Source: an uncultured Christensenellaceae bacterium (GTDB lineage: Bacteria > Bacillota > Clostridia > Christensenellales > Borkfalkiaceae). Taken from it: a DNA stretch of 64,000 nt. Positions within the stretch are counted from its first letter, which is position 1. Every line of letters begins with the position of its first letter. Where the stretch lies: positions 21,745 through 85,744 of the forward strand of contig CAJUKJ010000006.1 of assembly GCA_910587365.1 (NCBI GenBank), in the 5' to 3' direction. Positions 15,617 through 23,511 of this stretch are shown in pieces. The notes under the pieces were generated by a model. The model made no database searches. It was not told the origin of the DNA and saw only the letters and a list, made by a program, of their open reading frames with translations. Position numbers and translations under genes: made by a program.

Positions 15617-17350
15617 ATGGAAATTTCCGAAACAAAAAAAACGGGTAAATACGTACCCTTAATTACGTATTTAATAGCCGTTGTATGTCTGTTATTAGGT
15701 CTGTTTTTACCGCTCTTCGACGGTAAGAACATTCTTGCATTGCAGCTTCCCGGCGTACTTAACAGTGCTTTTTCAAAAGAATTGATATCTACGGACAAAG
15801 TATTTTCGCTCCCCTTCCCTATCGATTTGTTCGGCTTAGGCAAAGTCACATTCGATATAATGGCTTGGGCGGTTTTGGTTTACGTAGCGGTAACCGCAAT
15901 TTCGATTCTTGCACTGATACCGGTAATAATTTGCACCGTTAAAGAAAAGCCCGCCGTCGCGCGTGCGTTTGCCTACGTTATGGAAACCGCGGCCGTACTT
16001 GTGCTTTCCTTATACGTTGTGCTTGCACTCGAACTTTACGAAGCAAATATAGCTATAAGCTACAATATGCTTATCGCTCTCGGCGGTGCGCTGCTTGCTC
16101 TTATACTGTTAAACCTTTTCCGCAAAAAGGGAACGGGCGTTTTAAAGACTTTGCTTTTCCTGCTTTCGGCGGTATGCCTTATCGCACTGTTTGATTTCGG
16201 CGTACTTATCCCCTCGCTTGCGGACAAAATAAAAGTTCCGTTCCTTGGCGCGGAAGATAAAGGAAGCAGCGGAATAACTTTTTTACAGCTTTTATTCCAA
16301 AGCAATTATACGGAATATTTAAACCTTATTCCCGAAACGAAATTCAAGGCGGCAAGCGTCCTTTCGACAATACTGGGACTTACAATTTTAATTAATTATA
16401 TTATCGACGTTATCAGCCTTTCGACGAACGCTAAAAAGCTTGGACTTAAATTCAATATCGTAAGGTACGGCGTGGAAGTTGCCGCGGCAGTCGCGCTTTT
16501 AATTACCGCCGCTGTATGCAAATACAAGATAGGTATAATGCTTATTATAATCGCGGTAGTTGCGGTAGTAGCACTTGCCGTAAACGTGCTTAGATTGCTT
16601 TTGACTATAAGAAGAGAAAAAGCCGAAGAGTTTGAAAAGGAATTTATCCCGCCTGTACGCAGGCAGCCGACTATGTTTGCCCCTCCCGTTAAAAAGGAAG
16701 AGCCTCAGCCTGTAACTCCTATTAAGCCCGCGCCTGCAAGAAACGAAAACGTTATTGTTGAAAGACCGGTGCTTATGGAAAGGCTTGAACCCGTACCCAC
16801 TGTAACGGACGTAGTCAACAGCCAGCCTGTGACGGAATACAAGTCGGAACCCGAATACAACGTACAGCCTAAACCCATTGCCCCTGCAAGACCGCCCGTA
16901 CAGGATATCAAGCCCGTACAGCCTGTAAGACAAGAGCCTGAAAGATATACTCCCCCCCAGCCCGTACAGCCCGTACAGCCCGTACAACCCGTTCAAGCCG
17001 TACAACCCACACAGCCTGTACAGCCTGTACAGACAACAATCCAACCCGCAACACAACCGATAGTACAGACTAACGACCCCTCGGTTGAAACGCGTATATA
17101 CACAATTAACACGATATACGGCGGGCCTACCGACGACTTTATCAGAAAGCTTTCCAACGATGAAAAGATTGAATTTGCAAGGACTTTCATTGAAAAGAGC
17201 AAAGGCGAAATTGGTAATATTCCCGACTACGTCATAGGCGGAAACAACAGAATGTTCTTCTCGTCGGTGTTCATTTACCTCGGCAGAATACGCGGATTGA
17301 TTTCAGATAATCTTCTCAACAAAATGTATAAAGAGCTTAATATGATGTAA
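15617..17350 (+). CDS. polytopic membrane protein with Pro-Val-Gln-rich linker and a C-terminal domain
   Basis: A 577-residue protein I do not recognise. It has about eight hydrophobic segments between residues 12 and 330, with an extended loop between the first two and another between residues ~200 and 245. Residues ~340-490 form a cytosolic proline-rich linker whose core is a run of PVQ triplets (DNA tandem CCCGTACAG-like 9-mers at about 16960-17035). The last ~85 residues form a compact domain with conserved-looking YTINTIYGGPTDDFIRKLS and YVIGGNNRMFFSSVFIYLG. This suggests a membrane sensor or scaffold with a tethered cytosolic module. AGGAG precedes the ATG. It is monocistronic, between its own promoter and terminator and divergent from the PucR-type HTH gene. 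Confidence 0.85.
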   Translation: MEISETKKTGKYVPLITYLIAVVCLLLGLFLPLFDGKNILALQLPGVLNSAFSKELISTDKVFSLPFPIDLFGLGKVTFDIMAWAVLVYVAVTAISILALIPVIICTVKEKPAVARAFAYVMETAAVLVLSLYVVLALELYEANIAISYNMLIALGGALLALILLNLFRKKGTGVLKTLLFLLSAVCLIALFDFGVLIPSLADKIKVPFLGAEDKGSSGITFLQLLFQSNYTEYLNLIPETKFKAASVLSTILGLTILINYIIDVISLSTNAKKLGLKFNIVRYGVEVAAAVALLITAAVCKYKIGIMLIIIAVVAVVALAVNVLRLLLTIRREKAEEFEKEFIPPVRRQPTMFAPPVKKEEPQPVTPIKPAPARNENVIVERPVLMERLEPVPTVTDVVNSQPVTEYKSEPEYNVQPKPIAPARPPVQDIKPVQPVRQEPERYTPPQPVQPVQPVQPVQAVQPTQPVQPVQTTIQPATQPIVQTNDPSVETRIYTINTIYGGPTDDFIRKLSNDEKIEFARTFIEKSKGEIGNIPDYVIGGNNRMFFSSVFIYLGRIRGLISDNLLNKMYKELNMM

Positions 17351-17353
17351 AAT

Positions 17354-17386
17354 AAAAAGCTTCGGCAAGTTTGCCGAAGCTTTTTT
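17354..17386 (+). terminator. Rho-independent terminator
   Basis: AAGCTTCGGCAA / GT / TTGCCGAAGCTT followed by TTTT, directly after the membrane-protein stop; the sigma-factor operon ends on the other side. Confidence 0.9.
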
Positions 17387-17396
17387 AATATTATTT

Positions 17397-17768
17397 TCAA
17401 TGTCTTTTTATGACTACTTTTACCTGTCCGTTATCCCCGCGGACAAGCTCGCAGCAGATGCTTTTTACAATATAAAGCCCCCTGCCGCTTTCGGCAAACA
17501 CGTCGGGCGCGGGACGGCTGATGTCCACGCCTTTAAGGCTTTCCGCCGAAACCGTTATAATAATCCTGTCGCCCGTAAGAGTACCCGTGAACTCCGCCTC
17601 GTCCCCGCCGTGGCGGATAACGTTTGTTATCAGCTCGCACGAAACAAGCTTGCTTGCGAAAATATCGTCGTCGTCCGCGCCGGACAGGCGCAGAAAATCG
17701 GCAAACGATTTCAGCTCGGCATTCATATTTTTTAAGTTGTCGACCTTAAAAGTAATCAAAGCAGACAT
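17397..17768 (-). CDS. anti-sigma factor, RsbW/SpoIIAB-type HATPase
   Basis: A 123-residue GHKL-fold kinase. The N box is SCELITNVIRHGG near residue 45 and the glycine-rich G2 box ESGRGLYIVKSI near residue 93, so the ATP site looks intact. Such proteins bind their cognate sigma factor and phosphorylate the STAS antagonist. It is the last gene of the four-gene operon and overlaps the sigma gene by 13 bp. RsbW usually precedes sigB; here an active-looking copy follows the sigma gene and a degenerate relative precedes it. Confidence 0.88.
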   Translation of the reverse strand: MSALITFKVDNLKNMNAELKSFADFLRLSGADDDDIFASKLVSCELITNVIRHGGDEAEFTGTLTGDRIIITVSAESLKGVDISRPAPDVFAESGRGLYIVKSICCELVRGDNGQVKVVIKRH

Positions 17769-18481
17769 TCCCTCAATTTTTCGACTATCTTCCTTTCCGC
17801 ACGGGAAACAAACATCTGGCTTACGCCTAATATTTTACCCACCTCCGCCTGCGACTTGCCCTGTACAAAACGAAGGGACACGACCTTCTGCTCCGTGGGG
17901 TCAAGCTTTGCAATTTCCGTTTTTAACGATTCCGCGTCCTCGAAATTTTCAAAGCTGTCGGTAAGGTCGGGAATAACGTCGTAAAGATGTCCTTCCCCGT
18001 CCTCGCTGCCGACCTTTGCGTCAAGACTTACGGGGGCGCGGTATTCGAGAGCTTCCATTATAAGCTCTTCCGAAACTCCAAGCTTTTGCGAAAGCTGTTT
18101 TACCGTGGGTTTTGTGCCGTATTCCTTGAAATACTCGTTCGTTTCGCTGCGGATTTTTGTTGCAAGCGAGTACACCCGACGCGGCGGACGTACCGCACGG
18201 GAATAGTCGCGGAAATAGTTTTTAATCATACCCGTCACGGTAGGAGTTATGTAAGTGGTAAACTGTACGCCCATATCGGGGTCGAACTTTTCCACGCCGG
18301 AAATAAGAGCTTCCGACGCGACCTGTAAAAGGTCGTCGTATTCCACCCCCCTTCCCGCAAACTTTTTGGCGAGAATTTCGGCAACGTATATATAATTTTC
18401 GACAAGCTTATTCCTTACGTTAATATCGCCCGTGCGGCGGTATTCGCGGAAAAGCAAATCCGCCTCTTTCGCGTCAATCAT
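17756..18481 (-). CDS. sigma-B-type RNA polymerase sigma factor
   Basis: A 241-residue group 3 sigma factor. Region 2 reads YDDLLQVASEALISGVEKFD and GVQFTTYITPTV; region 3 has KPTVKQLSQKLGVSEE; region 4 ends with GKSQAEVGKILGVSQMFVSR. The region 2 wording (YVAEILAKKFAGRGVEYDD) is closer to sigma-B than to SpoIIAC (sigma-F). It lies between two HATPase genes, with ATGA overlap to the upstream one. The operon is preceded by a sigma-B-like promoter, suggesting autoregulation. Most likely a stress-response sigma factor rather than the sporulation sigma-F; that call is by motif reading only. Confidence 0.9.
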   Translation of the reverse strand: MIDAKEADLLFREYRRTGDINVRNKLVENYIYVAEILAKKFAGRGVEYDDLLQVASEALISGVEKFDPDMGVQFTTYITPTVTGMIKNYFRDYSRAVRPPRRVYSLATKIRSETNEYFKEYGTKPTVKQLSQKLGVSEELIMEALEYRAPVSLDAKVGSEDGEGHLYDVIPDLTDSFENFEDAESLKTEIAKLDPTEQKVVSLRFVQGKSQAEVGKILGVSQMFVSRAERKIVEKLRECLL

Positions 18482-18825
18482 ATTTTAAGCGTTACCTTGT
18501 CGATTATTCCTTTGTTTTTGCTGATATCGCACCCGCTGACCAGCGCGCCGATAAGCGCGAGTGAAAGCTCGTAATCCCCTTCCTCGGGCTTGCCGCCCAA
18601 ACCCGAAAGGGTAGCCACAACGCCCTTATCCGTATCGAAAACAGCTTTCACGCTTTCAAACCCGCCGTTTTTTAGGATAAGCGCGCTTTCGGTAATGCAA
18701 ACCTTGAAATCTTCAAGTGTATCCACGTCAACGTCCGCCGCCGAGCATACCGCACCCGCTACGAGTCTTAAAGCAGTCATATATTCGCTGTCGCACAAAT
18801 TAAACTCAACCGAAAACTTTTTCAT
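18478..18825 (-). CDS. degenerate HATPase-like protein, partner-switch operon
   Basis: Start ATG 18825 (overlapping the STAS stop as ATGA) gives 115 residues. The segment TLEDFKVCITESALILKNGG sits where RsbW-type kinases have their N box, but the asparagine/histidine pattern is lost. No glycine-rich G1 or G2 box follows; the C-terminus is LIGALVSGCDISKN. I read it as an anti-sigma-like fold that has lost nucleotide binding. It could be a regulatory partner of the STAS protein or of the intact HATPase. Position between STAS and sigma, where RsbW normally lies, supports the relationship, but sequence evidence is weak. Confidence 0.6.
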   Translation of the reverse strand: MKKFSVEFNLCDSEYMTALRLVAGAVCSAADVDVDTLEDFKVCITESALILKNGGFESVKAVFDTDKGVVATLSGLGGKPEEGDYELSLALIGALVSGCDISKNKGIIDKVTLKI

Positions 18826-19130
18826 CGTCCTATCTCCATAATAGTATCGAGCGAACATATTTCAAACAGCTTCCTTATTCTGGGCTGGACGTTTTTCAAA
18901 GACACGCGGAAGCCGTCGGCTTTTAGCTCTTTGAAAAGCTTTACAAAGGTACCCAGCATAGTACTGTCGATAAAAGTAAGCGCGGTACAGTCGAACTCGA
19001 TATCCTTTTTATCGTGAAGATAAGCCGCCCTTACTTCGGCATAAAAATCTTCGCTTGACGCAGAGTCTATCTCTCCGAACAATGAAAATTCAAGCTTGCT
19101 GTCTGTTGAAATAAGTTTTACCTGTTGCAT
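18822..19130 (-). CDS. STAS anti-sigma factor antagonist (RsbV/SpoIIAA-like)
   Basis: A 102-residue STAS domain. The phosphorylatable serine lies in ALTFIDSTMLGTF (Ser56), matching the family pattern DSSGLG. It is the first gene of the operon, with AGAGGT 6 nt upstream. Dephosphorylated, such proteins bind the anti-sigma HATPase and free the sigma factor. No RsbU/P-type phosphatase lies in the operon; SpoIIE at 33532 has the right catalytic domain class but is normally dedicated to SpoIIAA. Confidence 0.88.
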   Translation of the reverse strand: MQQVKLISTDSKLEFSLFGEIDSASSEDFYAEVRAAYLHDKKDIEFDCTALTFIDSTMLGTFVKLFKELKADGFRVSLKNVQPRIRKLFEICSLDTIMEIGR

Positions 19131-19279
19131 AATAATACCTCTGGTTCACGCGCGTCTTTTTAAAGAAAATCCGCGCCGTGAGATTACTGTCGTCGTAAAA
19201 CGATTAACGGAGGAAATGAATCCGCCCTTGCGTTTTTCGGCATTAATTATTTTTAAATAATTATCTTTTATATTTATTA

Positions 19280-19305
19280 TAACCAAATTCCGACACGCTG
19301 AAACA
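19280..19305 (-). promoter_or_regulatory. sigma-B-like promoter of the partner-switch operon
   Basis: Minus strand: GTTTCA (19305-19300), 14-nt spacer, GGTTAT (19285-19280), close to the sigma-B pattern GTTTAA-N14-GGGTAT with one mismatch in each element. A TATAAT overlaps it but has no good -35. It lies about 150 nt upstream of the STAS start. Confidence 0.45.
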
Positions 19306-19321
19306 GCATAAAAAATACGGT

Positions 19322-19350
19322 TTGACAAGCGTTTATAATTATGGTAAAAT
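19322..19350 (+). promoter_or_regulatory. sigma-A promoter of citrate synthase
   Basis: TTGACA (19322-19327), 17-nt spacer, TAAAAT (19345-19350). ATGGTAA (19341-19347) and TTACCAT (19359-19365) form an inverted repeat covering the -10 and likely start site, a plausible operator. Confidence 0.8.
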
Positions 19351-19381
19351 AGATTAAATTACCATTATAAAGGAGGTGCGA

Positions 19382-20755
19382 ATGAATTTTTACGAAGCAA
19401 ATGAAATTGTAAAATACACGCATAAGATTTCCGAGCTTGCAAAAATTGCAGCCGCAAACAACAACATAGAAACCGATATGTATGAGAAATACGACGTTAA
19501 ACGCGGACTGCGCGACAAGAACGGCAAGGGAGTTTTATGCGGACTTACCGAAATTTCGGAAGTTACCTCCTGGGAAAATAAAGAAGGGGTGCGCACGCCC
19601 GTTCCCGGTGTGCTGTGCTACCGAGGATACAACGTTAAAGATATAGTAAGAAACTGTATAAAGGAACAGCGTTTCGGCTTTGAAGAAACGGTATACCTGC
19701 TCCTGTTCGGCAAGCTTCCCAACGAAAAAGAGCTTTGCGAGTTTTGCGAACTTTTGTCCGATTTCAGGCAAGTTCCTAAAAATTTCGTCCGTGACGTAAT
19801 AATGAAGTCGCCGTCGAAAGATATGATGAATATGCTTGCAAGGTGTGTGCTTAATCTTTACAGCTACGACCCCGACCCCGACAACGTTTCGCTTACGAAC
19901 GTATTAAGGCAAAGCTTGCAGCTTATCGCACAGCTTCCTATGATTTCCGCATATTCTTACAGGTCATACCGCTATTATAACACTAACGACGGCTCGCTTG
20001 TAATACATAAGCCGATAGGCGAATATTCCACAGCGCAGAACATTTTGCATATTTTAAGGAAGGACAGCTCTTTTACCGATTTGGAGGCAAAGGTGTTGGA
20101 TGTATGCCTTATACTTCACGCAGACCACGGCGGCGGCAACGCTTCGACATTTACAACCCACCTTGCCACTTCTACGGGTACGGACACATACTCCTCGATG
20201 GCGGCTTCACTCGGTTCTTTAAAGGGTCCAAAGCACGGCGGCGCGAACATCAAGGTTATGCACATGTTTGAAAACATTAAGGAAAACGTTAAAAACTTTT
20301 CTGAAAAGAACGTTTACGACTACGTGCGCAAAATTTTGAACAAGAAAGCTTTTGACCGAACGGGACTTGTTTACGGCATAGGACACGCCGTTTACTCTGT
20401 TTCCGACCCGAGGGCGGAGGTTCTGAAAATTTATGCGGGCAAGCTTGCAGCCGAAAAGGGACGCGAAGAGGAATTTAACCTTTACAATACCGTTGCAAAA
20501 GCTGCATCCGAGCTTTTATGCGAACAGAAAAATTTATCAAAACCCGTAACTCCCAATGTGGACTTTTACTCGGGCTTCGTATACTCTATGCTAAATCTCC
20601 CCGACGCGCTTTATACTCCGCTGTTCGCCGTTGCGAGAATTGCGGGTTGGAGCGCGCACCGTATGGAAGAATTGGTTTGCGGGGGAAAAATTATAAGACC
20701 CGCTTACGAGTGCGTTATTGACAGACGCGATTACGTACCCATTTCTAAAAGGTAA
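19382..20755 (+). CDS. gltA: citrate synthase
   Basis: The ATG at 19382 follows AGGAGG by 5 nt and gives 457 residues; a GTG two codons earlier overlaps the SD. Catalytic features are visible: LHADHGGGNAS (first His), GPKHGGAN (second His) and GIGHAVYSVSDPRA (Asp/Arg). It condenses oxaloacetate and acetyl-CoA to citrate, feeding glutamate synthesis or a partial TCA cycle. It is longer than the compact ~370-residue bacterial form, with an N-terminal extension of about 70 residues, as in many Clostridia. It is transcribed alone; its 3' end overlaps that of the convergent RluA gene by 11 bp. Confidence 0.93.
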   Translation: MNFYEANEIVKYTHKISELAKIAAANNNIETDMYEKYDVKRGLRDKNGKGVLCGLTEISEVTSWENKEGVRTPVPGVLCYRGYNVKDIVRNCIKEQRFGFEETVYLLLFGKLPNEKELCEFCELLSDFRQVPKNFVRDVIMKSPSKDMMNMLARCVLNLYSYDPDPDNVSLTNVLRQSLQLIAQLPMISAYSYRSYRYYNTNDGSLVIHKPIGEYSTAQNILHILRKDSSFTDLEAKVLDVCLILHADHGGGNASTFTTHLATSTGTDTYSSMAASLGSLKGPKHGGANIKVMHMFENIKENVKNFSEKNVYDYVRKILNKKAFDRTGLVYGIGHAVYSVSDPRAEVLKIYAGKLAAEKGREEEFNLYNTVAKAASELLCEQKNLSKPVTPNVDFYSGFVYSMLNLPDALYTPLFAVARIAGWSAHRMEELVCGGKIIRPAYECVIDRRDYVPISKR

Positions 20756-21557
20756 ACCCGCTTTCAAAAATTTTGCCGTTAAGATAGCTTAAATTACCAG
20801 AAAGGTCGAACCTTAAATACTTTGCAATTAAACGCTGCCGTTTGGCGGCGTATTTTGCATTATAAGCCCTGTCGCCGTATTTTTCGTCGCCCAACACAGG
20901 ACAGCCGATAAAGGCCGTATGGGCGCGTATTTGGTGCGTCCTGCCCGTATGCAGCGTTATTTCCGCCAACGCGGTATCCCCCCTTTCTTCTATAACGCGG
21001 TATTCGGTAATTATCTTAACTGCTTCGGGGCGGGACGAGGAATAAACTTTAACCTCCCCCTTTTTATCGTCCTTTATCAGATAATCCGTAAGAACGCCCT
21101 GTTTTTGTTTGAAGTTGTTTCGGCACAGTGCGATGTAGGTTTTGATTATCCTTCTGTCTTTAAACGCCGCTAAAAGCTCTTCTTCGGCGGAATTGTTGTG
21201 GGCAAAAATTATAAGCCCCTGCGTGTTTCTGTCAAGCCTGTGTACAGCGTAAAATTCGCCACGTTCGCACAGCTCGGACAAAAGCCCCTCGCTTGACACA
21301 CCCGAATACTTGTCCGCTATATAGATATTCGCGTCCTCGTACACTGCCGTGTGCGAGGGCATTTGCTCCTGCTTGGAAGTGGTGTAATATACGACCTCGT
21401 CGCCTGTTTTTAAGGCAACGTTTTTGTTGATACGCGTACCGTTTACCTTAACGTCCCTTGCACGCAAAAGCACCGCAAGGCAAAAGCTGCCCTGCGGATA
21501 TACGGAGTCCGTAAAATCCTTTAAATTTGTTTGACTGTTAACTTTAAAAGTTTTCAT
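20745..21557 (-). CDS. RluA-family pseudouridine synthase
   Basis: A 270-residue protein. An N-terminal S4-like region (RARDVKVNGTRINKNVALKTGD) precedes the catalytic domain with HRLDRNTQGL, whose Asp is the conserved nucleophile, and the later LHTGRTHQIRAH motif. Members convert uridine to pseudouridine in 23S rRNA or tRNA; the exact target cannot be read. It starts 21 bp after the feoB stop with a weak GGGGA SD, so it is probably the last gene of the feoA-feoB transcript. Confidence 0.9.
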   Translation of the reverse strand: MKTFKVNSQTNLKDFTDSVYPQGSFCLAVLLRARDVKVNGTRINKNVALKTGDEVVYYTTSKQEQMPSHTAVYEDANIYIADKYSGVSSEGLLSELCERGEFYAVHRLDRNTQGLIIFAHNNSAEEELLAAFKDRRIIKTYIALCRNNFKQKQGVLTDYLIKDDKKGEVKVYSSSRPEAVKIITEYRVIEERGDTALAEITLHTGRTHQIRAHTAFIGCPVLGDEKYGDRAYNAKYAAKRQRLIAKYLRFDLSGNLSYLNGKIFESGFTF

Positions 21558-21578
21558 TAGTCCCCACTTTCTCTTTTT

Positions 21579-23264
21579 TTAAAACAAACCGAATATGAGA
21601 TGTACGGCATACGCGCCTAAAAAGGCAATTGCCGTTTGCACGGTAAAGCATTTTAAAGTGAATTTGAAACCCGTTTCCTTGCACGAAGCCGAGAATGCGG
21701 AAATGCACGCGGGACATAAGAGAATAAATGCGCATATGCCCAGCGAGCTTTCAAGACCAAGCCCCGTACCCGCAGGCATAAGCATTGCAACGGTTGCCGC
21801 AACGTTTTCCTTGGCGATAAATCCGCACAGTGCGGCGTAAGCCAGCCGCCAGTCGGTAATACCCATAGGATAAAACAGCGGCACAATAATTCTGCTTACG
21901 GCGGCAAGCATACTTTCGTCAACACCGACGTATCGGAAAGTGAAAGAATAGTGCGAAAGCACCCAGCTTATGACGCAGAATACAGTTACCGCACCCGTTA
22001 CTTTAATTATAAACCCTTTGATATAAAAATACAACTTTTTACAGACGGTATTAAATTGCGGCAAAATTATTGGCGTTACTTCCGAAAGCATACCTTCCTT
22101 TCCGCCTTTAAGCGCGAGCGAGAATATCATTGAAAGCGCGAGTCCCGCAAAATAAAAGCACGTTATCACGGGGAAAGGATTTTTGAACATAGGGGACAAA
22201 AAGGTTAAAAACACGGGAAGCTTTGCCCCGCACGGAATGTACGGAAGAATTGCTATTGTACGTTTTTGCGCGCTTGGGGTTGAATATCCGCGCGTCGTCA
22301 TTATAGCCGCAGCCGTACAGCCGAACCCCGAAACAAGCGAAAACGCACACCTGCCAGAAAGATTGACTTTTTCAAACAGCCCGTCGGTAGCAAACGCCAA
22401 TGCGGACGTTATGCCGCTTTCGTCAAGAAGCGTTAAAAATAAGTACAGTATAAAAAGCTGCGGAATAAAGGACAGCACTCCGCCTGCGCCGCCCAATATT
22501 CCTTCTGTAAGAAGTGATATGACCGCTTCATTCCGCATATTTCCCGATATCAAATCCGCAAGCTTATTGCAGATTAAGTCCTCGGTCAAGTCCTTTAATA
22601 GCGCGCCCGGCATTACGGGATGGAACGCGGCAAAAAACATAAATGCTATTGCGGCTATAAAAAAGGCAAGCGCGAAATAGCGGTTGTAAAAAAGTTTGTC
22701 TGCTGTGCTTAACCCCTCTCTTCCCGCCGAATATGCAGACGAAAAAGAAATTGTTTGCTTTTTAACATTAAAATTTATTCCCTGCTCTATCTCTTTTTTA
22801 AGTTGTCTTGGAGAACATATAAAAACAGGTATGCCCAGATATTGCGAAAGCTTTTCTTCGTCAAGCCGTCCGCCCCGCCGTCTGAGTTGGTTTAATTTGG
22901 TTACATATAAAATTACGGGTTTGCCGCTTTCAATAAGCTTGCGGGTAAGATTTAAGCTGTTTTCCATAGTCAAAGCGTCGGCAACGTTAATGATAATATC
23001 CGCGTCGTTAATTTCATCCGACGCGCAAGCTTCTTCCATAGAATATGCGGAAAGCGCGTACAGCCCGGGCGCGTCTACGTAGGTTACGCCGCCGGAAGTC
23101 TTTTGCGACGCCGAAGTAGTGACGCCGTGAAAATTACCCGTCCGCAAATTGCTTTTTGTAAGCGCGTTAAAAAGCGTGGTCTTGCCTGCGTTTGGGTTGC
23201 CCGCAAGCACTGCGCGCAAAGTCTTTTCGGATTTTTCCGCCGTTTTTGCAGTTTTTATACGCAT
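21579..23264 (-). CDS. feoB: ferrous iron transporter FeoB (short form)
   Basis: A 561-residue protein. The G domain shows G1 GNPNAGKTTLFNAL (residues ~22-35), G2 GNFHGVTTS and G3 VDAPGLYAL. The usual G4 N.xD is not evident: the segment is VTKLNQLRRRGGRLDEEKLS, lacking the aspartate that selects guanine. The membrane part has both Gate motifs, with the conserved cysteine in YIPCGAKLPVF and the second gate FIAKENVAATVAML. It is shorter than E. coli FeoB (773) because the spacer after the G domain and the C-terminus are reduced. It imports Fe2+ with FeoA, encoded immediately upstream; start and stop overlap by one base. Confidence 0.92.
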   Translation of the reverse strand: MRIKTAKTAEKSEKTLRAVLAGNPNAGKTTLFNALTKSNLRTGNFHGVTTSASQKTSGGVTYVDAPGLYALSAYSMEEACASDEINDADIIINVADALTMENSLNLTRKLIESGKPVILYVTKLNQLRRRGGRLDEEKLSQYLGIPVFICSPRQLKKEIEQGINFNVKKQTISFSSAYSAGREGLSTADKLFYNRYFALAFFIAAIAFMFFAAFHPVMPGALLKDLTEDLICNKLADLISGNMRNEAVISLLTEGILGGAGGVLSFIPQLFILYLFLTLLDESGITSALAFATDGLFEKVNLSGRCAFSLVSGFGCTAAAIMTTRGYSTPSAQKRTIAILPYIPCGAKLPVFLTFLSPMFKNPFPVITCFYFAGLALSMIFSLALKGGKEGMLSEVTPIILPQFNTVCKKLYFYIKGFIIKVTGAVTVFCVISWVLSHYSFTFRYVGVDESMLAAVSRIIVPLFYPMGITDWRLAYAALCGFIAKENVAATVAMLMPAGTGLGLESSLGICAFILLCPACISAFSASCKETGFKFTLKCFTVQTAIAFLGAYAVHLIFGLF

Positions 23265-23482
23265 TATCCAACCTCTATCAGCTGCGCAAGTGATTTACGT
23301 ATGCCAAGACGCACTGCGCCGCAACCTATTAACACACTGCTTTTAAACAGCGAAAAAGCAAGCACCGTTACGCGCTTGCCTGCAATTATGCCCAAAGATT
23401 TAAGGCGCGCCGAAGCCCCGCCCGTTATATTTATATTTATAATTTCAGCACTTTCCCCCGCTTTTAAATCGTAAACGCTCAT
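23264..23482 (-). CDS. feoA: FeoA domain protein
   Basis: A 72-residue SH3-like FeoA protein: DLKAGESAEI at the N-terminus, RLKSLGIIAGKRVTVLA in the middle and GAVRLGIRKSLAQLI at the end, the normal family layout. It acts at the cytosolic face with FeoB, encoded next. The ATG lies within one arm of a perfect 12-bp inverted repeat and no SD is visible. Confidence 0.88.
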   Translation of the reverse strand: MSVYDLKAGESAEIININITGGASARLKSLGIIAGKRVTVLAFSLFKSSVLIGCGAVRLGIRKSLAQLIEVG

Positions 23483-23502
23483 AGAATAAATCTATGAGCG
23501 TT
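23474..23502 (-). promoter_or_regulatory. 12-bp inverted repeat covering the feoA start codon
   Basis: AACGCTCATAGA / ATAAA / TCTATGAGCGTT, perfect arms. It could be an RNA hairpin hiding the start, a terminator for the upstream helicase gene (no T-run), or a metalloregulator operator of the Fur/DtxR type. The sequence does not decide. Confidence 0.5.
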
Positions 23503-23511
23503 GGAATTTGA

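Noticed and set aside
17756..18481. Assignment of the sigma factor as sporulation sigma-F (spoIIAC)
   Set aside because: Region 2 wording and the sigma-B-like promoter favour a sigma-B type, and the operon layout differs from spoIIAA-spoIIAB-spoIIAC.
19146..19328. 60-codon minus-strand ORF between the sigma operon and citrate synthase
   Set aside because: It overlaps both divergent promoters, lacks an SD and has no recognisable features.
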